NCBI RefSeq assembly: GCF_043951855.1
Contig: NZ_JBINJW010000007.1
Location: 62,001 to 126,000 of the forward strand
Direction: 5' to 3'
From: Proteiniclasticum sp043951855
GTDB lineage: Bacteria > Bacillota > Clostridia > Clostridiales > Clostridiaceae
DNA: 64,000 nt
The notes under the pieces are model-generated. The model did no database searches. It was not told the DNA's origin and saw nothing but the letters and a program-made list of their open reading frames with translations. Shown piece by piece: positions 43,916 through 52,385 of the stretch (position 1 is its first letter; each line of letters opens with the position of its first letter). The position numbers were made by a program, and so were the translations under genes.

Positions 43916-44081
43916 AAGTGGACATCTCACGCAGAAAGACCTGGGGGAAGCCATAGGCATTTCCAATACCTATCTTTCTGATATAGAAACAGGAAGAACG
44001 AATCCGTCCATCAAAACCCTGAAGAAGATTGCAAAGGCTCTGGATATCAGCTATATAGAGCTTCTGAAAGACACGGAGTAA
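43878..44081 (+). CDS. Small XRE-family DNA-binding protein
   Basis: 67 residues, essentially only a Cro/C1-type helix-turn-helix (IRKYRKSGHLTQKDLGEAIG, SNTYLSDIETGRTNPSIKTL). TTG 43878 is the start, with AGGAGG at 43865-43870, 7 bases away. It probably represses its own promoter through the repeated site, and perhaps the divergent regulator. Phage-like in size but no phage genes are near. Confidence 0.87.
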   Translation: MVSIGDNIRKYRKSGHLTQKDLGEAIGISNTYLSDIETGRTNPSIKTLKKIAKALDISYIELLKDTE

Positions 44082-44108
44082 AATGAAACAGAATAAGTGG
44101 AAAAACGT

Positions 44109-44138
44109 AAGCAGGATGAGCATCCTGCTTCATTTTTT
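44109..44138 (+). terminator. Rho-independent terminator
   Basis: AAGCAGGATG (44109-44118) pairs with CATCCTGCTT (44121-44130), followed by CATTTTTT. Ends the small XRE gene. The 200 bases after it up to 44340 contain no gene that I can support. Confidence 0.85.
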
Positions 44139-44356
44139 CGATGATGAGTTTTAATTCCCCCAGGAGAACAGAAACCTTGTGAAAGGGAGTTGTGCTGCCT
44201 GATCGGAAAACATGAACCGAACTCTTGCTTCACGGGAATTTCCTGTAGAGAGGAAGATTCATAAAAGCTGGATAAATGAAGTGCACTTGTGTATTGAAAA
44301 GAAATATCCTAGAATAGAGAAGATTATATAACGACTGAAAAGATGTGAGGATAAAG

Positions 44357-45286
44357 ATGAGTATTAGAGTTTTACTGGATACGCTGGTTGTTCTGTTTGG
44401 GATCATTGCTGTGGGATATATTGTGACGAAAAGAGGGTGGATGAATCCTAAAGTGAATCCGAAAATATCAGAGCTGATCATCAAGCTGATTCTTCCGGCG
44501 CTGATTTTCGGATCCGTGTTCACGGAAGAAAGCACTTTTTCCCAGAAAGAAGTGATGAATATCCTGCTCTGGGGGTTTGTTCTGTATTTTGTTCTATTCA
44601 TGCTTTCTTTTCTGACCATCTACCTGATCAAACCCTCAGAGAAGGACTCGGGCATCTATCAGATTCTTCTCATCTACGCCAACACAGGATTCATGGGGTA
44701 TCCGCTTTTCGGTGCGCTGTTCGGACCAGAAGCGATCTTCTACGCAGCGGTGCTGCATCTGCCCTACAATATCTTCTTCTTTACCATTGGTGTGTATATC
44801 ATCAGAAAAAGCATGAAAGTGGAGAAGAAAGAAGAAAATGTCTGGAAAAGCATATTCAGTCCGGGAACCATAGCATCCATGCTGGCGATCTTCTTCTTTG
44901 TGCTGAACCTTACACTTCCGCAGCCCATGGTCGATATGGTGAAGATTGTGGGCAGTGCTACGACGCCCCTGGCGCTTCTCATTATCGGATCCTCCCTTAC
45001 AGTGGTTCCCTTTGATGCACTGTTCAGGAACAGGAAGCTTTATTTCTTCACCTTCATCAAGCTTCTCCTTCTGCCGCTCTTCATCAGTGTACTCATCAGG
45101 CCATTTCCCATCAGCGATATGATCCGGATCATGATCATACTTTCCACTGCTCTGCCATCGGGCTCCCTGGTGGTGATGATGGCTTCCCAGTACGGAGAGG
45201 ATACGGAGCTTGCCTCTTCGGCCGTTTTTCTCACCACCGTCCTTTCCGTTCTCACCATGCCGCTTGTTTCGGCTATGATTCTATAA
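44357..45286 (+). CDS. AEC-family transporter (auxin efflux carrier/malate permease-like)
   Basis: 309 residues with ten predicted membrane helices in two groups of five, separated by a charged loop (about 150-165, KSMKVEKKEENVWKS). Motifs GYIVTKRGWMNPKVNPKISE, YANTGFMGYPLF, and SGSLVVMMASQYG-like PSGSLVVMMASQYGEDTEL fit the AEC/BART superfamily, which exports or imports organic acids and related solutes. Start ATG 44357 is favoured over GTG 44345 because the GTGAGG ribosome site would overlap the latter. Confidence 0.88.
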   Translation: MSIRVLLDTLVVLFGIIAVGYIVTKRGWMNPKVNPKISELIIKLILPALIFGSVFTEESTFSQKEVMNILLWGFVLYFVLFMLSFLTIYLIKPSEKDSGIYQILLIYANTGFMGYPLFGALFGPEAIFYAAVLHLPYNIFFFTIGVYIIRKSMKVEKKEENVWKSIFSPGTIASMLAIFFFVLNLTLPQPMVDMVKIVGSATTPLALLIIGSSLTVVPFDALFRNRKLYFFTFIKLLLLPLFISVLIRPFPISDMIRIMIILSTALPSGSLVVMMASQYGEDTELASSAVFLTTVLSVLTMPLVSAMIL

Positions 45287-45330
45287 GGTGCTCATCAAAA
45301 TTTTAACGGGATAATTTAGCTTTAGAGATG

Positions 45331-45376
45331 CTTCCTGTATGACTCATCAGAGAGATGAATCATGCAGGAAGTTTTT
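45331..45376 (+). terminator. Rho-independent terminator
   Basis: An 18-base stem with one mismatch and one G-T pair (CTTCCTGTATGACTCATC against GATGAATCATGCAGGAAG), loop AGAGA, then TTTTT. Ends the AEC transporter gene. Confidence 0.9.
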
Positions 45377-45577
45377 CTTCGGGTCAGCATCATCAGATGT
45401 CGGGCCCTTTTCATGCAGACAAGTGCGCTTTCAAAACACAAGTGTGCTTCATTCCTGAACATAATCATGCTTAGTTGTATGACAAGTTGATTCTAAAAAT
45501 AAGATAGATTGCTTGAAATATGACAAAAACATAACGATTTCACCTGAAATTTATATGGAAATTCACTTATTTTCCTA
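45377..45577. other. Intergenic region upstream of the GntR-TRAP operon
   Basis: No gene seen. Contains a loose repeat of ACAAGTG (AGACAAGTGCGC, ACACAAGTGTGC). The promoter for the downstream regulator follows at 45578. Confidence 0.45.
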
Positions 45578-45606
45578 TTGACATCCCTGTAAACGTTTAT
45601 TACAAT
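45578..45606 (+). promoter_or_regulatory. Strong sigma-A promoter with cre-like palindrome in spacer
   Basis: -35 TTGACA (45578-45583, consensus), 17-base spacer, -10 TACAAT (45601-45606). The spacer contains TGTAAACGTTTA, whose TAAACGTTTA (45590-45599) is a perfect palindrome and resembles a CcpA cre site. This predicts carbon catabolite repression of the sugar-acid locus. Confidence 0.7.
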
Positions 45607-45625
45607 CTAGTTAAACCTTGTAAGA

Positions 45626-45636
45626 TGTCAGACGAC
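45626..45636. promoter_or_regulatory. Candidate FCD-type GntR operator
   Basis: TGTCAGACGAC lies 20 bases after the -10 box, in the leader of the GntR gene. FCD-type GntR regulators often bind short sites with GTC and GAC half-sites of this kind. Placement suggests autoregulation by roadblock; the assignment is inference. Confidence 0.45.
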
Positions 45637-45674
45637 TAAACGATGTTTTGCAAATCTGAAAAGGAGGTTATCAC

Positions 45675-46370
45675 TTGGAGAAAAAACATGTGGCCAGTGA
45701 GCAGGTGTTTAATTACATAGAAGATAAGATTTATACCAAGGAATGGGTTTCCGGTATGAAGATCGCATCAGAAAATCAGCTCAGTGCAGAGCTTGGTATC
45801 AGTAGAATGTCTGTCCGTGAAGCCATAGAAAAGATGGTTGCACTCAATGTGCTGACAAAGAAGCAGGGGGAAGGTACTTTCGTCAACGATCTGACACCGG
45901 GAATCTATCTGAACAAACTGATTCCGCTGGTGATCCTTAATCCGGACAATCTACTTGAGGTTCTGGAGTTCAGGCTGGTGATTGAACCGGAGAGCGCAAG
46001 ACTCTGTGCAGAGCGCCGAAATCAGGAAACCATAGATGCCCTTGAAGAGTGCCAGAGAATCATGGAGGCGCATAACAATACATCAGACGAATTCGCGCAG
46101 GCGGATTACAGAATGCATATGGAGCTTGCCAAAGGAACCGGAAATTCACTCATCATCAAAGTGAACAGTGTGCTCACCAATATCTGGGAGCATCAGCAGA
46201 AAGAGCTGAACAAATATCTTGGACCCAGTCAAGGGGTCATCGAACACAGACCGATCATCGATGCCATCAAGGCGGGGGATGGAGAACTGGCAGCGCTTTA
46301 TATGAAGCGACATGTCCTGAGAACCTATCATCAGATCGAAGAGATTGTAAAGAAAGAAAATCAGGTGTGA
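45675..46370 (+). CDS. GntR-family regulator, FCD subfamily
   Basis: 231 residues. N-terminal winged helix (IASENQLSAELGISRMSVRE, then GTFVNDL) and C-terminal all-helical FCD domain with acidic and His metal-ligand positions (EFRLVIEPESARL, DYRMHMELAKGTGN, HRPIIDAIKAGDGE). The subfamily senses sugar acids and other carboxylates. TTG 45675 is the start, AAGGAGG at 45661-45667 being 7 bases away. As first gene of the locus it probably controls the TRAP transporter and aldonate enzymes. Confidence 0.9.
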   Translation: MEKKHVASEQVFNYIEDKIYTKEWVSGMKIASENQLSAELGISRMSVREAIEKMVALNVLTKKQGEGTFVNDLTPGIYLNKLIPLVILNPDNLLEVLEFRLVIEPESARLCAERRNQETIDALEECQRIMEAHNNTSDEFAQADYRMHMELAKGTGNSLIIKVNSVLTNIWEHQQKELNKYLGPSQGVIEHRPIIDAIKAGDGELAALYMKRHVLRTYHQIEEIVKKENQV

Positions 46371-46419
46371 ATATTTTTCTGCAAAGCAGAATGATATAGA
46401 AAATTTAGGGGGAAAAACA

Positions 46420-47502
46420 ATGAAAAAATCTAAGTTAATTGTTGCGTTATCACTGGTGTCCATGATGCTACTCTCAGCTTGCAGCACAGGGGGTACTGCT
46501 ACAACTCCAGATCCGGAGCCAAACACTCCAGCAGAAGAAGAACCAGCTGAAGAACCGGCAGGAGAAGAAGAGAAGTTTGTCATCAGAGCAGGTATCGGTC
46601 TGAATGATCAGCATCCACAGTTCAAGGGGCTTGAAGTCATGAAGGAATACGTGGAGAAAGAAAGTAACGGAAGAATCGAAATGCAGCTTTTCCACAGCAG
46701 TCAGCTGGGAGACGATATTCAGATGATGGAAGCACTGCAGATGGGAAGCCAGGAAGTTACTTGTCCTTCCACTGCACCAATCACATCCATCGACAACAGA
46801 TTCATGATATTCGACCTTCCTTTCCTGTTCCCAACCGAAGAAGTCGCATCCGATCTTCTTGATGGAGATCTTGGACAGGAACTTCTGGATGGACTTTCAG
46901 ATCATGGTCTGATCGGCCTCGCTTACTGGGAAAACGGATACAGACATCTTACAAACAGTGTAAGAGAAGTGAAGTCACCTGCAGACATGGAAGGGCTTAA
47001 GATCAGAACAATGGAGAACGAAGTTCATCTTGACTTCTTCAGAGCGCTGGGTGCAAATCCTACGCCAATGCCATTTGGTGAACTATTCACAGCGATGCAG
47101 ACTGGTGTTGTAGATGGACAGGAAAACCCTGTACCAACCATCGCACTTCAGAACTATCCTGAAGTTCAGGACTACACAACACTTACAGGACATGTGTACA
47201 GCCCATTCGTACTGCTGATGAGTAAGATCTTCTGGGACAAGCTTCCAGCAGAACTTCAGACAGTAGTTGAAGATGGAGCGATTCTTGCAAGAGATGAGCA
47301 GAGAAGAATCAACCGTGAGTACACAGAAGAACTCAAGGGTGATCTGGTAGATGCCGGAATGACCGTGACAGAACTGACAACAGAAGAGCTGAAAGCGTTC
47401 CAGGATGCTACAAAGCCAACCGTAGAGAAGTTCAAATCTCAGATCGGTGAAGATTACGTCAATCAGGTACTGGAAGAAATTGAAAATCTGAGCGGAAACT
47501 AA
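46420..47502 (+). CDS. TRAP transporter substrate-binding lipoprotein, DctP family
   Basis: 360 residues. Lipoprotein signal (LLSACS, Cys21) and an acidic Pro/Glu linker (NTPAEEEPAEEPAGEEE), then a DctP fold with FKGLEVMKEYVEKESNGRIE, the GLKIRTMENEVHLDFFRALG region around the carboxylate-binding Arg, and the FTAMQTGVVDGQENPVPTI hallmark. It should bind a sugar acid or similar carboxylate for the adjacent DctQ/DctM. Ribosome site AGGGGGA before ATG. Confidence 0.93.
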   Translation: MKKSKLIVALSLVSMMLLSACSTGGTATTPDPEPNTPAEEEPAEEPAGEEEKFVIRAGIGLNDQHPQFKGLEVMKEYVEKESNGRIEMQLFHSSQLGDDIQMMEALQMGSQEVTCPSTAPITSIDNRFMIFDLPFLFPTEEVASDLLDGDLGQELLDGLSDHGLIGLAYWENGYRHLTNSVREVKSPADMEGLKIRTMENEVHLDFFRALGANPTPMPFGELFTAMQTGVVDGQENPVPTIALQNYPEVQDYTTLTGHVYSPFVLLMSKIFWDKLPAELQTVVEDGAILARDEQRRINREYTEELKGDLVDAGMTVTELTTEELKAFQDATKPTVEKFKSQIGEDYVNQVLEEIENLSGN

Positions 47503-47530
47503 TAGCTGATTATTATTACAATAGGAAAAC

Positions 47531-47561
47531 ACAAAAAGGAGTTGTAATGACTCCTTTTTGT
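47531..47561 (+). terminator. Intra-operon hairpin between dctP and dctQ genes
   Basis: A perfect 12-bp stem (ACAAAAAGGAGT, 47531-47542; ACTCCTTTTTGT, 47550-47561) with a 7-base loop. It looks like a terminator, but the TRAP genes continue 22 bases later. It probably attenuates or protects the upstream mRNA, giving more binding protein than membrane subunits. Confidence 0.75.
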
Positions 47562-47583
47562 ATATTAAGGAGGAAATTTCAAG

Positions 47584-48117
47584 ATGGAAAAACTGCTGAT
47601 AGTCCCCAAAATGTTAGGGAAGCTCAATCTTGCAATTATGAAAGTGGTTCGATGGCTTTTGGTCGTGACTATGATCGTGCTGGTGGTCGTTGTATTTTAC
47701 GCGGTGCTTAGCCGTATGGTACTGAACGCATCCATTGCATGGGCAGAAGAGCTGACAAGAATCCTGTTCATATGGCTGGTGTTCATGGGAGCGGTTCTGG
47801 CGCTTCACACCAGAGGGCATCTGGGGCTTACAATCATCATCGACAGAATCAGTCCGAAGAAACAGCTGTTTCTTGATATCATCGGCTGGATTCTGATCAT
47901 TTTAGTAACCTATGCCATGATCAATGGCGGAACAAGAATCGTGGAAGTGGTGAAGAGTTCAAGAACACCCGCACTGGGTCTTCCAGGACACCTGAAGTAC
48001 CTGGCTGTGCTTGTGGCAGGGTATCTTATGATCCTGACATCGGCGGAGCATCTGCTGATGTCTGTGGGTAAATTCGTGAACAGTTTACGTGGAAAGAATG
48101 AGGAGGTAGAAAACTAA
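47584..48117 (+). CDS. TRAP transporter small permease, DctQ family
   Basis: 177 residues with four membrane helices (about 20-42, 52-72, 92-112, 133-153). The segment SIAWAEELTRILFIWLVFMG is the DctQ hallmark (xxWxEExxRxxxxW). It pairs with DctM in the membrane. AAGGAGG precedes ATG and the TAA stop overlaps the next ATG by one base. Confidence 0.92.
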   Translation: MEKLLIVPKMLGKLNLAIMKVVRWLLVVTMIVLVVVVFYAVLSRMVLNASIAWAEELTRILFIWLVFMGAVLALHTRGHLGLTIIIDRISPKKQLFLDIIGWILIILVTYAMINGGTRIVEVVKSSRTPALGLPGHLKYLAVLVAGYLMILTSAEHLLMSVGKFVNSLRGKNEEVEN

Positions 48118-49391
48118 TGGATATGCTTTATATTTTCCTGGGAGCGCTTTTCGGATTCCTTCTTATCGGTGTTCCCGTGGCCTTCAGTCTGGGTCTGGCG
48201 GCGCTGATCATGATGAATCTCCAGGGCTTTGCCAATGATGTTCTGGTTCAGAAGATGGTGGGCGGTATCGACAGTTTCCCGCTTCTGGCAGTACCCTTCT
48301 TCATGCTGGCGGGTGAGATCATGAACAGCGGAGGCATTGCCCGGCGCATCATCGATTTCTCCAATTCCCTTGTAGGACATGTTACAGGTGGTCTTGGACT
48401 TGTTAATATCGTAGCCAGCATGTTCTTCGGTGGTATTTCCGGTTCCTCCGTAGCCGATACGGCGGCCATCGGCGGTCTGCTCATTCCTGCCATGACAGAA
48501 GACGGATATGATGCGGAGTTCTCCGCAGCAGTAACGGCATCCTCTTCCACCATGGGTATTGTCATTCCTCCTAGTATTCCGATGATTCTCTTTGGTCTCA
48601 TCAGCGGCGTGTCTGTCGTGAAGATGTTCATGGGAGGGATCATCCCTGGAATACTGATCGGCCTTTCCCTTCTTGTGCTCACCTATGTGATCTCCAAGAG
48701 AAGACATTATCCCAAGGGAGAAGCCTTTTCACTGAAAAGAGTATTCACTACAGGTAGAGAGGCGATCTGGGCCATCTTCCTTCCGGTCATAATCATCGGA
48801 GGAATCGTGTCCGGTAAGTTCACACCCACCGAGGCTGCGGTCATCGCGGTGGTCTATGCACTGGTTGTCTCCCTTGTCATCTACAAGGAAATGACTGTGA
48901 AAGATCTTCCTAGAATTCTCATTGAAACAGGAAAAACCACGGGCATCGTCATGTTTGTGGCAGGTTCAGCCATGGTCGTTGCCTGGCTTCTGACTGTCGT
49001 GCAGATTCCGCAGAGTATCGCCACGACGGTTCTTGGCATCACAAGAAATCCGCTGCTGGTACTGCTCATCGTGAACTTCTTCCTGCTTCTTGTGGGTATG
49101 GTCATGGACCTGACTCCGGCGCTTCTGATTCTTGCACCGGTGCTGCTCCCTGTGGCGCTTGAGGTAGGCATCAATCCGATTTTCTTCGGTGTCATGATGG
49201 TCATCAATCTGGGTATAGGACTGGTCACTCCTCCAGTAGGAACCATTCTCTATATCGCCTGCGGTATCGCAAAGATCAATCTGGAACAGATCACAAAAGC
49301 CATGCTGCCGTTTCTGGCTACGCAGGTTGCGGTTCTGATCCTGATCATTCTGTTCCCTCAGCTGGTGCTCTGGATACCAAGTCTCATGTAA
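48117..49391 (+). CDS. TRAP transporter large permease, DctM family
   Basis: 424 residues with about twelve helices. DctM motifs include FFMLAGEIMNSGGIARRIID, FGGISGSSVADTAAIG, and the late LVTPPVGTILYIACGIAK. It forms the Na+/H+-coupled channel that takes the solute from the binding protein. Translation is coupled to dctQ through the one-base overlap. Confidence 0.93.
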   Translation: MDMLYIFLGALFGFLLIGVPVAFSLGLAALIMMNLQGFANDVLVQKMVGGIDSFPLLAVPFFMLAGEIMNSGGIARRIIDFSNSLVGHVTGGLGLVNIVASMFFGGISGSSVADTAAIGGLLIPAMTEDGYDAEFSAAVTASSSTMGIVIPPSIPMILFGLISGVSVVKMFMGGIIPGILIGLSLLVLTYVISKRRHYPKGEAFSLKRVFTTGREAIWAIFLPVIIIGGIVSGKFTPTEAAVIAVVYALVVSLVIYKEMTVKDLPRILIETGKTTGIVMFVAGSAMVVAWLLTVVQIPQSIATTVLGITRNPLLVLLIVNFFLLLVGMVMDLTPALLILAPVLLPVALEVGINPIFFGVMMVINLGIGLVTPPVGTILYIACGIAKINLEQITKAMLPFLATQVAVLILIILFPQLVLWIPSLM

Positions 49392-49468
49392 TGAAATGAC
49401 ATATAGATTCTTTAAAAGATGGCAGGGAAACGTATCCTTAAATGCCGGAAGATAGTGGAGGTAAAGGA

Positions 49469-51190
49469 ATGAAACTGAAAAGTCAAATGATGAGAAGCGT
49501 GGCCGTGGAGATGGATGCGCTGAAAATGGGAATGGGCTGGAGTGTGGAGGATCTCTCCAAGATGCAGATCATCATCGAATCCACCTATGGAGACTCCCAC
49601 CCGGGATCGGTCCATCTGGACCGCCTGGTCCATGCATCTGAAGATGCGCTCAATGGTATAGGGGTGAAACCCGCCAAGTATTTTGTGACGGACATATGCG
49701 ATGGTATCGCTCAGGGACACGATGGAATGAACTATTCTCTTCTGTCGAGAGAGATGATCTGCAACATGATCGAAATTCAGGCTACCGCAACCCCTTTTGA
49801 CGGAGCGGTCTTCATCAGCAGCTGCGACAAAGGTGTACCTGCGCATCTGAAAGCCATCGCAAGGCTTGACATCCCTTCGATCATGGTGTCGGGAGGCATC
49901 ATGAAGGCAGGCCCGGACATGCTGACGCTGGAGCAGATCGGAACCTACAGTGCACAGCTGAAGACAGGAAAAATCACGGAAGAGGTTTTCCGGGAGAAGC
50001 AGCATAGCGCCTGCCCCACCTGCGGCGCCTGTGCATTCATGGGAACCGCTGCAACCATGCAGGTCATGAGTGAAGCATTAGGTCTTGCTCTGCCTGGCAC
50101 GTCACTCATGGCGGCGGTGAGCTCGGAGATGGAAGAGGTGGCCAGCCGTGCTGCGGTGCAGCTGGTGGAACTGGTGAAGAAGGACATCAGGCCTTCTGAC
50201 ATCCTGACAAGGAAGGCTTTCGAAAATGCCATCATGGTCCATGCGGCCATTGCAGGCTCCACCAACAGCATGCTGCACATTCCGACCATTGCGCATGAAA
50301 TCGGCGTGGAAATCGACGGGAATCTCTTCGATGAGATTCACAGAAAGATTCCGTATCTGGTCAATGTCAGGCCCAGCGGAAAGTTCGCGGCAGAGTACTT
50401 CTGGTATGCAGGAGGGGTGCCTGCGGTCATGCGTGAGATCAGAGCGCATCTCCATCTGGATGTCATGACGGTCACAGGGAAAACCCTTGGCGAGAATCTG
50501 GATGAGATGGAAGAAAACGGGTATTTCGAACGGATGGAAAGCAAGCTCAGAAAGCTGGGTTACGAGAGAGAAGAAGTGATCCGAACCTATGCGGACCCTA
50601 TCCAGAAGGAAGGTGCAGTGGCGGTTCTCTACGGAAATCTTGCACCTGAAGGTGCAGTGGTGAAGCATTCGGCGCTGCCTCAGGAAATGCGTGAGGTTGT
50701 TCTGAGGGCAAGGCCCTACAACAGTGAAGAGGAAGCTCTGGAGGCGGTTCTTACAGGAAAGATCACTCCCGGAGACGCCGTGTTCATACGTTATGAAGGA
50801 CCCAAGGGCACAGGCATGCCGGAAATGTTCTACACCACGGAGGCCATAGCGGCAGATGAGACCTTAAGCTCCACCACAGCGCTCATTACGGATGGACGCT
50901 TTTCCGGAGCCACAAGAGGTCCGGCCATCGGTCATGTTTCTCCTGAGGCTTCTGATGGAGGCCCCATCAGTCTTGTGGAAGAGAATGATCTCATTGAGAT
51001 CAGCATCGAAAACCGAAGTCTGAAGATCGTCGGTGTGGAGGGAGAAAGACGCTCCGAGGAAGAGATGGAGAAGATCCTTCTGGAAAGAAGCGTCCAGTGG
51101 AAACTGCCTCCCATGAAGAAGAAGACAGGAATTCTGGCAACATACAGCCGTCTGGCGGTATCACCCATGAAAGGTGCATACATGGAGTAG
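49469..51190 (+). CDS. IlvD/Edd-family dehydratase 1
   Basis: 573 residues. Iron-sulfur Cys are visible in FISSCDKGVPAH (about 115) and ACPTCGACAFMGTAATM (about 183), and the C-terminal half has ALITDGRFSGATRGPAIGHV. The family dehydrates aldonates or dihydroxy acids to 2-keto-3-deoxy acids. The first Cys ligand segment usually found near residue 50 is not obvious (THY GDSHPGS-like SHPGSVHLDRL instead). The start ATG 49469 is chosen over an upstream ATG at 49442 because GGAGG lies 8 bases before it. Probably acts on a hexonate or pentonate. Confidence 0.85.
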   Translation: MKLKSQMMRSVAVEMDALKMGMGWSVEDLSKMQIIIESTYGDSHPGSVHLDRLVHASEDALNGIGVKPAKYFVTDICDGIAQGHDGMNYSLLSREMICNMIEIQATATPFDGAVFISSCDKGVPAHLKAIARLDIPSIMVSGGIMKAGPDMLTLEQIGTYSAQLKTGKITEEVFREKQHSACPTCGACAFMGTAATMQVMSEALGLALPGTSLMAAVSSEMEEVASRAAVQLVELVKKDIRPSDILTRKAFENAIMVHAAIAGSTNSMLHIPTIAHEIGVEIDGNLFDEIHRKIPYLVNVRPSGKFAAEYFWYAGGVPAVMREIRAHLHLDVMTVTGKTLGENLDEMEENGYFERMESKLRKLGYEREEVIRTYADPIQKEGAVAVLYGNLAPEGAVVKHSALPQEMREVVLRARPYNSEEEALEAVLTGKITPGDAVFIRYEGPKGTGMPEMFYTTEAIAADETLSSTTALITDGRFSGATRGPAIGHVSPEASDGGPISLVEENDLIEISIENRSLKIVGVEGERRSEEEMEKILLERSVQWKLPPMKKKTGILATYSRLAVSPMKGAYME

Positions 51191-51220
51191 AAACAGGCGG
51201 CATGAAGAGGAGTGTTCGAA

Positions 51221-52369
51221 GTGAAAATTACAAATATCAAGCTGTATCAGGTTCCGCCTAGATGGCTGTTTCTGAAGGTGGAGACCGATGAAGGCATTTC
51301 CGGATGGGGAGAGCCTGTCATCGAAGGCCGCGCCCAGACGGTGAAGGCGGCTGTGGAAGAGCTTTCACAGTACATCATCGGAAAAGATCCCATGAAGATC
51401 GAAGACATCTGGCAGGTTCTTTACAGAGGAGGATTCTACAGAGGCGGACCGATCCTCATGAGCGCCATGGCTGGTATTGATCAGGCGCTCTGGGACATCA
51501 AGGGCAAGTTCTTCAATGCGCCGGTGTATGACCTTTTAGGGGGACAGGTGAGAGACAAGATCAAGGTGTATTCCTGGATCGGCGGAGACAGACCCAGTGA
51601 TGTGGCCGAAGAAGCGAAGAAGAAGCAGATGCAGGGATTTTCAGCCATCAAGATGAACGGCACGGAAGAGCTGCAGTACATCGATTCCTACGCGAAAGTG
51701 GATGCGCTTCTGGAAAGAGTGGATGCCATAAGAAAAACCGTGGGCAAGGATTTCGGCATCGGTGTGGATTTTCATGGTCGTGTGCACAAACCCATGGCGA
51801 AGATTCTCATGAAGGAGCTGGAACCCTATCGGCTGATGTTCATTGAAGAGCCTGTTCTCGACGAGAATCTGGAAGCGCTGAAAGAGCTGTCAAGACATAC
51901 CTCCACGCCCATAGCGACGGGAGAAAGAATGTATTCGAGGTGGGATTTCAAACAGCTCCTTTCCACCGGATACATCGACATCCTCCAGCCGGACCTCTCC
52001 CATGCGGGAGGCATCACGGAATGCAGAAAGATCGCCACCATGGCAGAAGCCTATGATGTGGCTGTGGCCTTCCACTGTCCACTGGGACCTATTGCGCTGG
52101 CGGCCTGTCTTCAGGTGGATGCGGTTAGCCATAACGCCTTCATCCAGGAGCAGAGTCTTGGTATTCACTACAACAAGGGAAATGACATTCTGGATTATCT
52201 CAAGGACCCTGAAGTCTTCCATTATGAGAATGGATTTGTGAAGATGCCTGAAGGTCCAGGGCTTGGCATTGAAGTGGACGAGGAAAAAGTGAAGGAAGCT
52301 TCCCTGGGCAGCCACAACTGGAAGAATCCGGTATGGCGGCATGAGGATGGCAGTGTAGCAGAGTGGTAG
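51221..52369 (+). CDS. dgoD: D-galactonate dehydratase
   Basis: 382 residues of the enolase/mandelate racemase superfamily, closely matching E. coli DgoD throughout: LPPRW-like VPPRWLFLKVETDEGISGWG, YRGGFYRGGPILMSAMAGID, the Mg2+ ligands in GVDFHGRVHKPMAK, FIEEPV and TGERM, and HCPLGPIALAACLQVD with the catalytic His. It converts D-galactonate to 2-keto-3-deoxy-D-galactonate. GTG 51221 is the start: it aligns with the E. coli N-terminus and AAGAGGAG lies 8 bases upstream; GTG 51212 overlaps that site. Confidence 0.93.
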   Translation: MKITNIKLYQVPPRWLFLKVETDEGISGWGEPVIEGRAQTVKAAVEELSQYIIGKDPMKIEDIWQVLYRGGFYRGGPILMSAMAGIDQALWDIKGKFFNAPVYDLLGGQVRDKIKVYSWIGGDRPSDVAEEAKKKQMQGFSAIKMNGTEELQYIDSYAKVDALLERVDAIRKTVGKDFGIGVDFHGRVHKPMAKILMKELEPYRLMFIEEPVLDENLEALKELSRHTSTPIATGERMYSRWDFKQLLSTGYIDILQPDLSHAGGITECRKIATMAEAYDVAVAFHCPLGPIALAACLQVDAVSHNAFIQEQSLGIHYNKGNDILDYLKDPEVFHYENGFVKMPEGPGLGIEVDEEKVKEASLGSHNWKNPVWRHEDGSVAEW

Positions 52370-52385
52370 AAATCGGAGGATGATT

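Noticed and set aside
43383..44081. Phage lysogeny module
   Set aside because: Two divergent XRE genes with operators look like it, but no integrase, replication or structural phage gene lies nearby.
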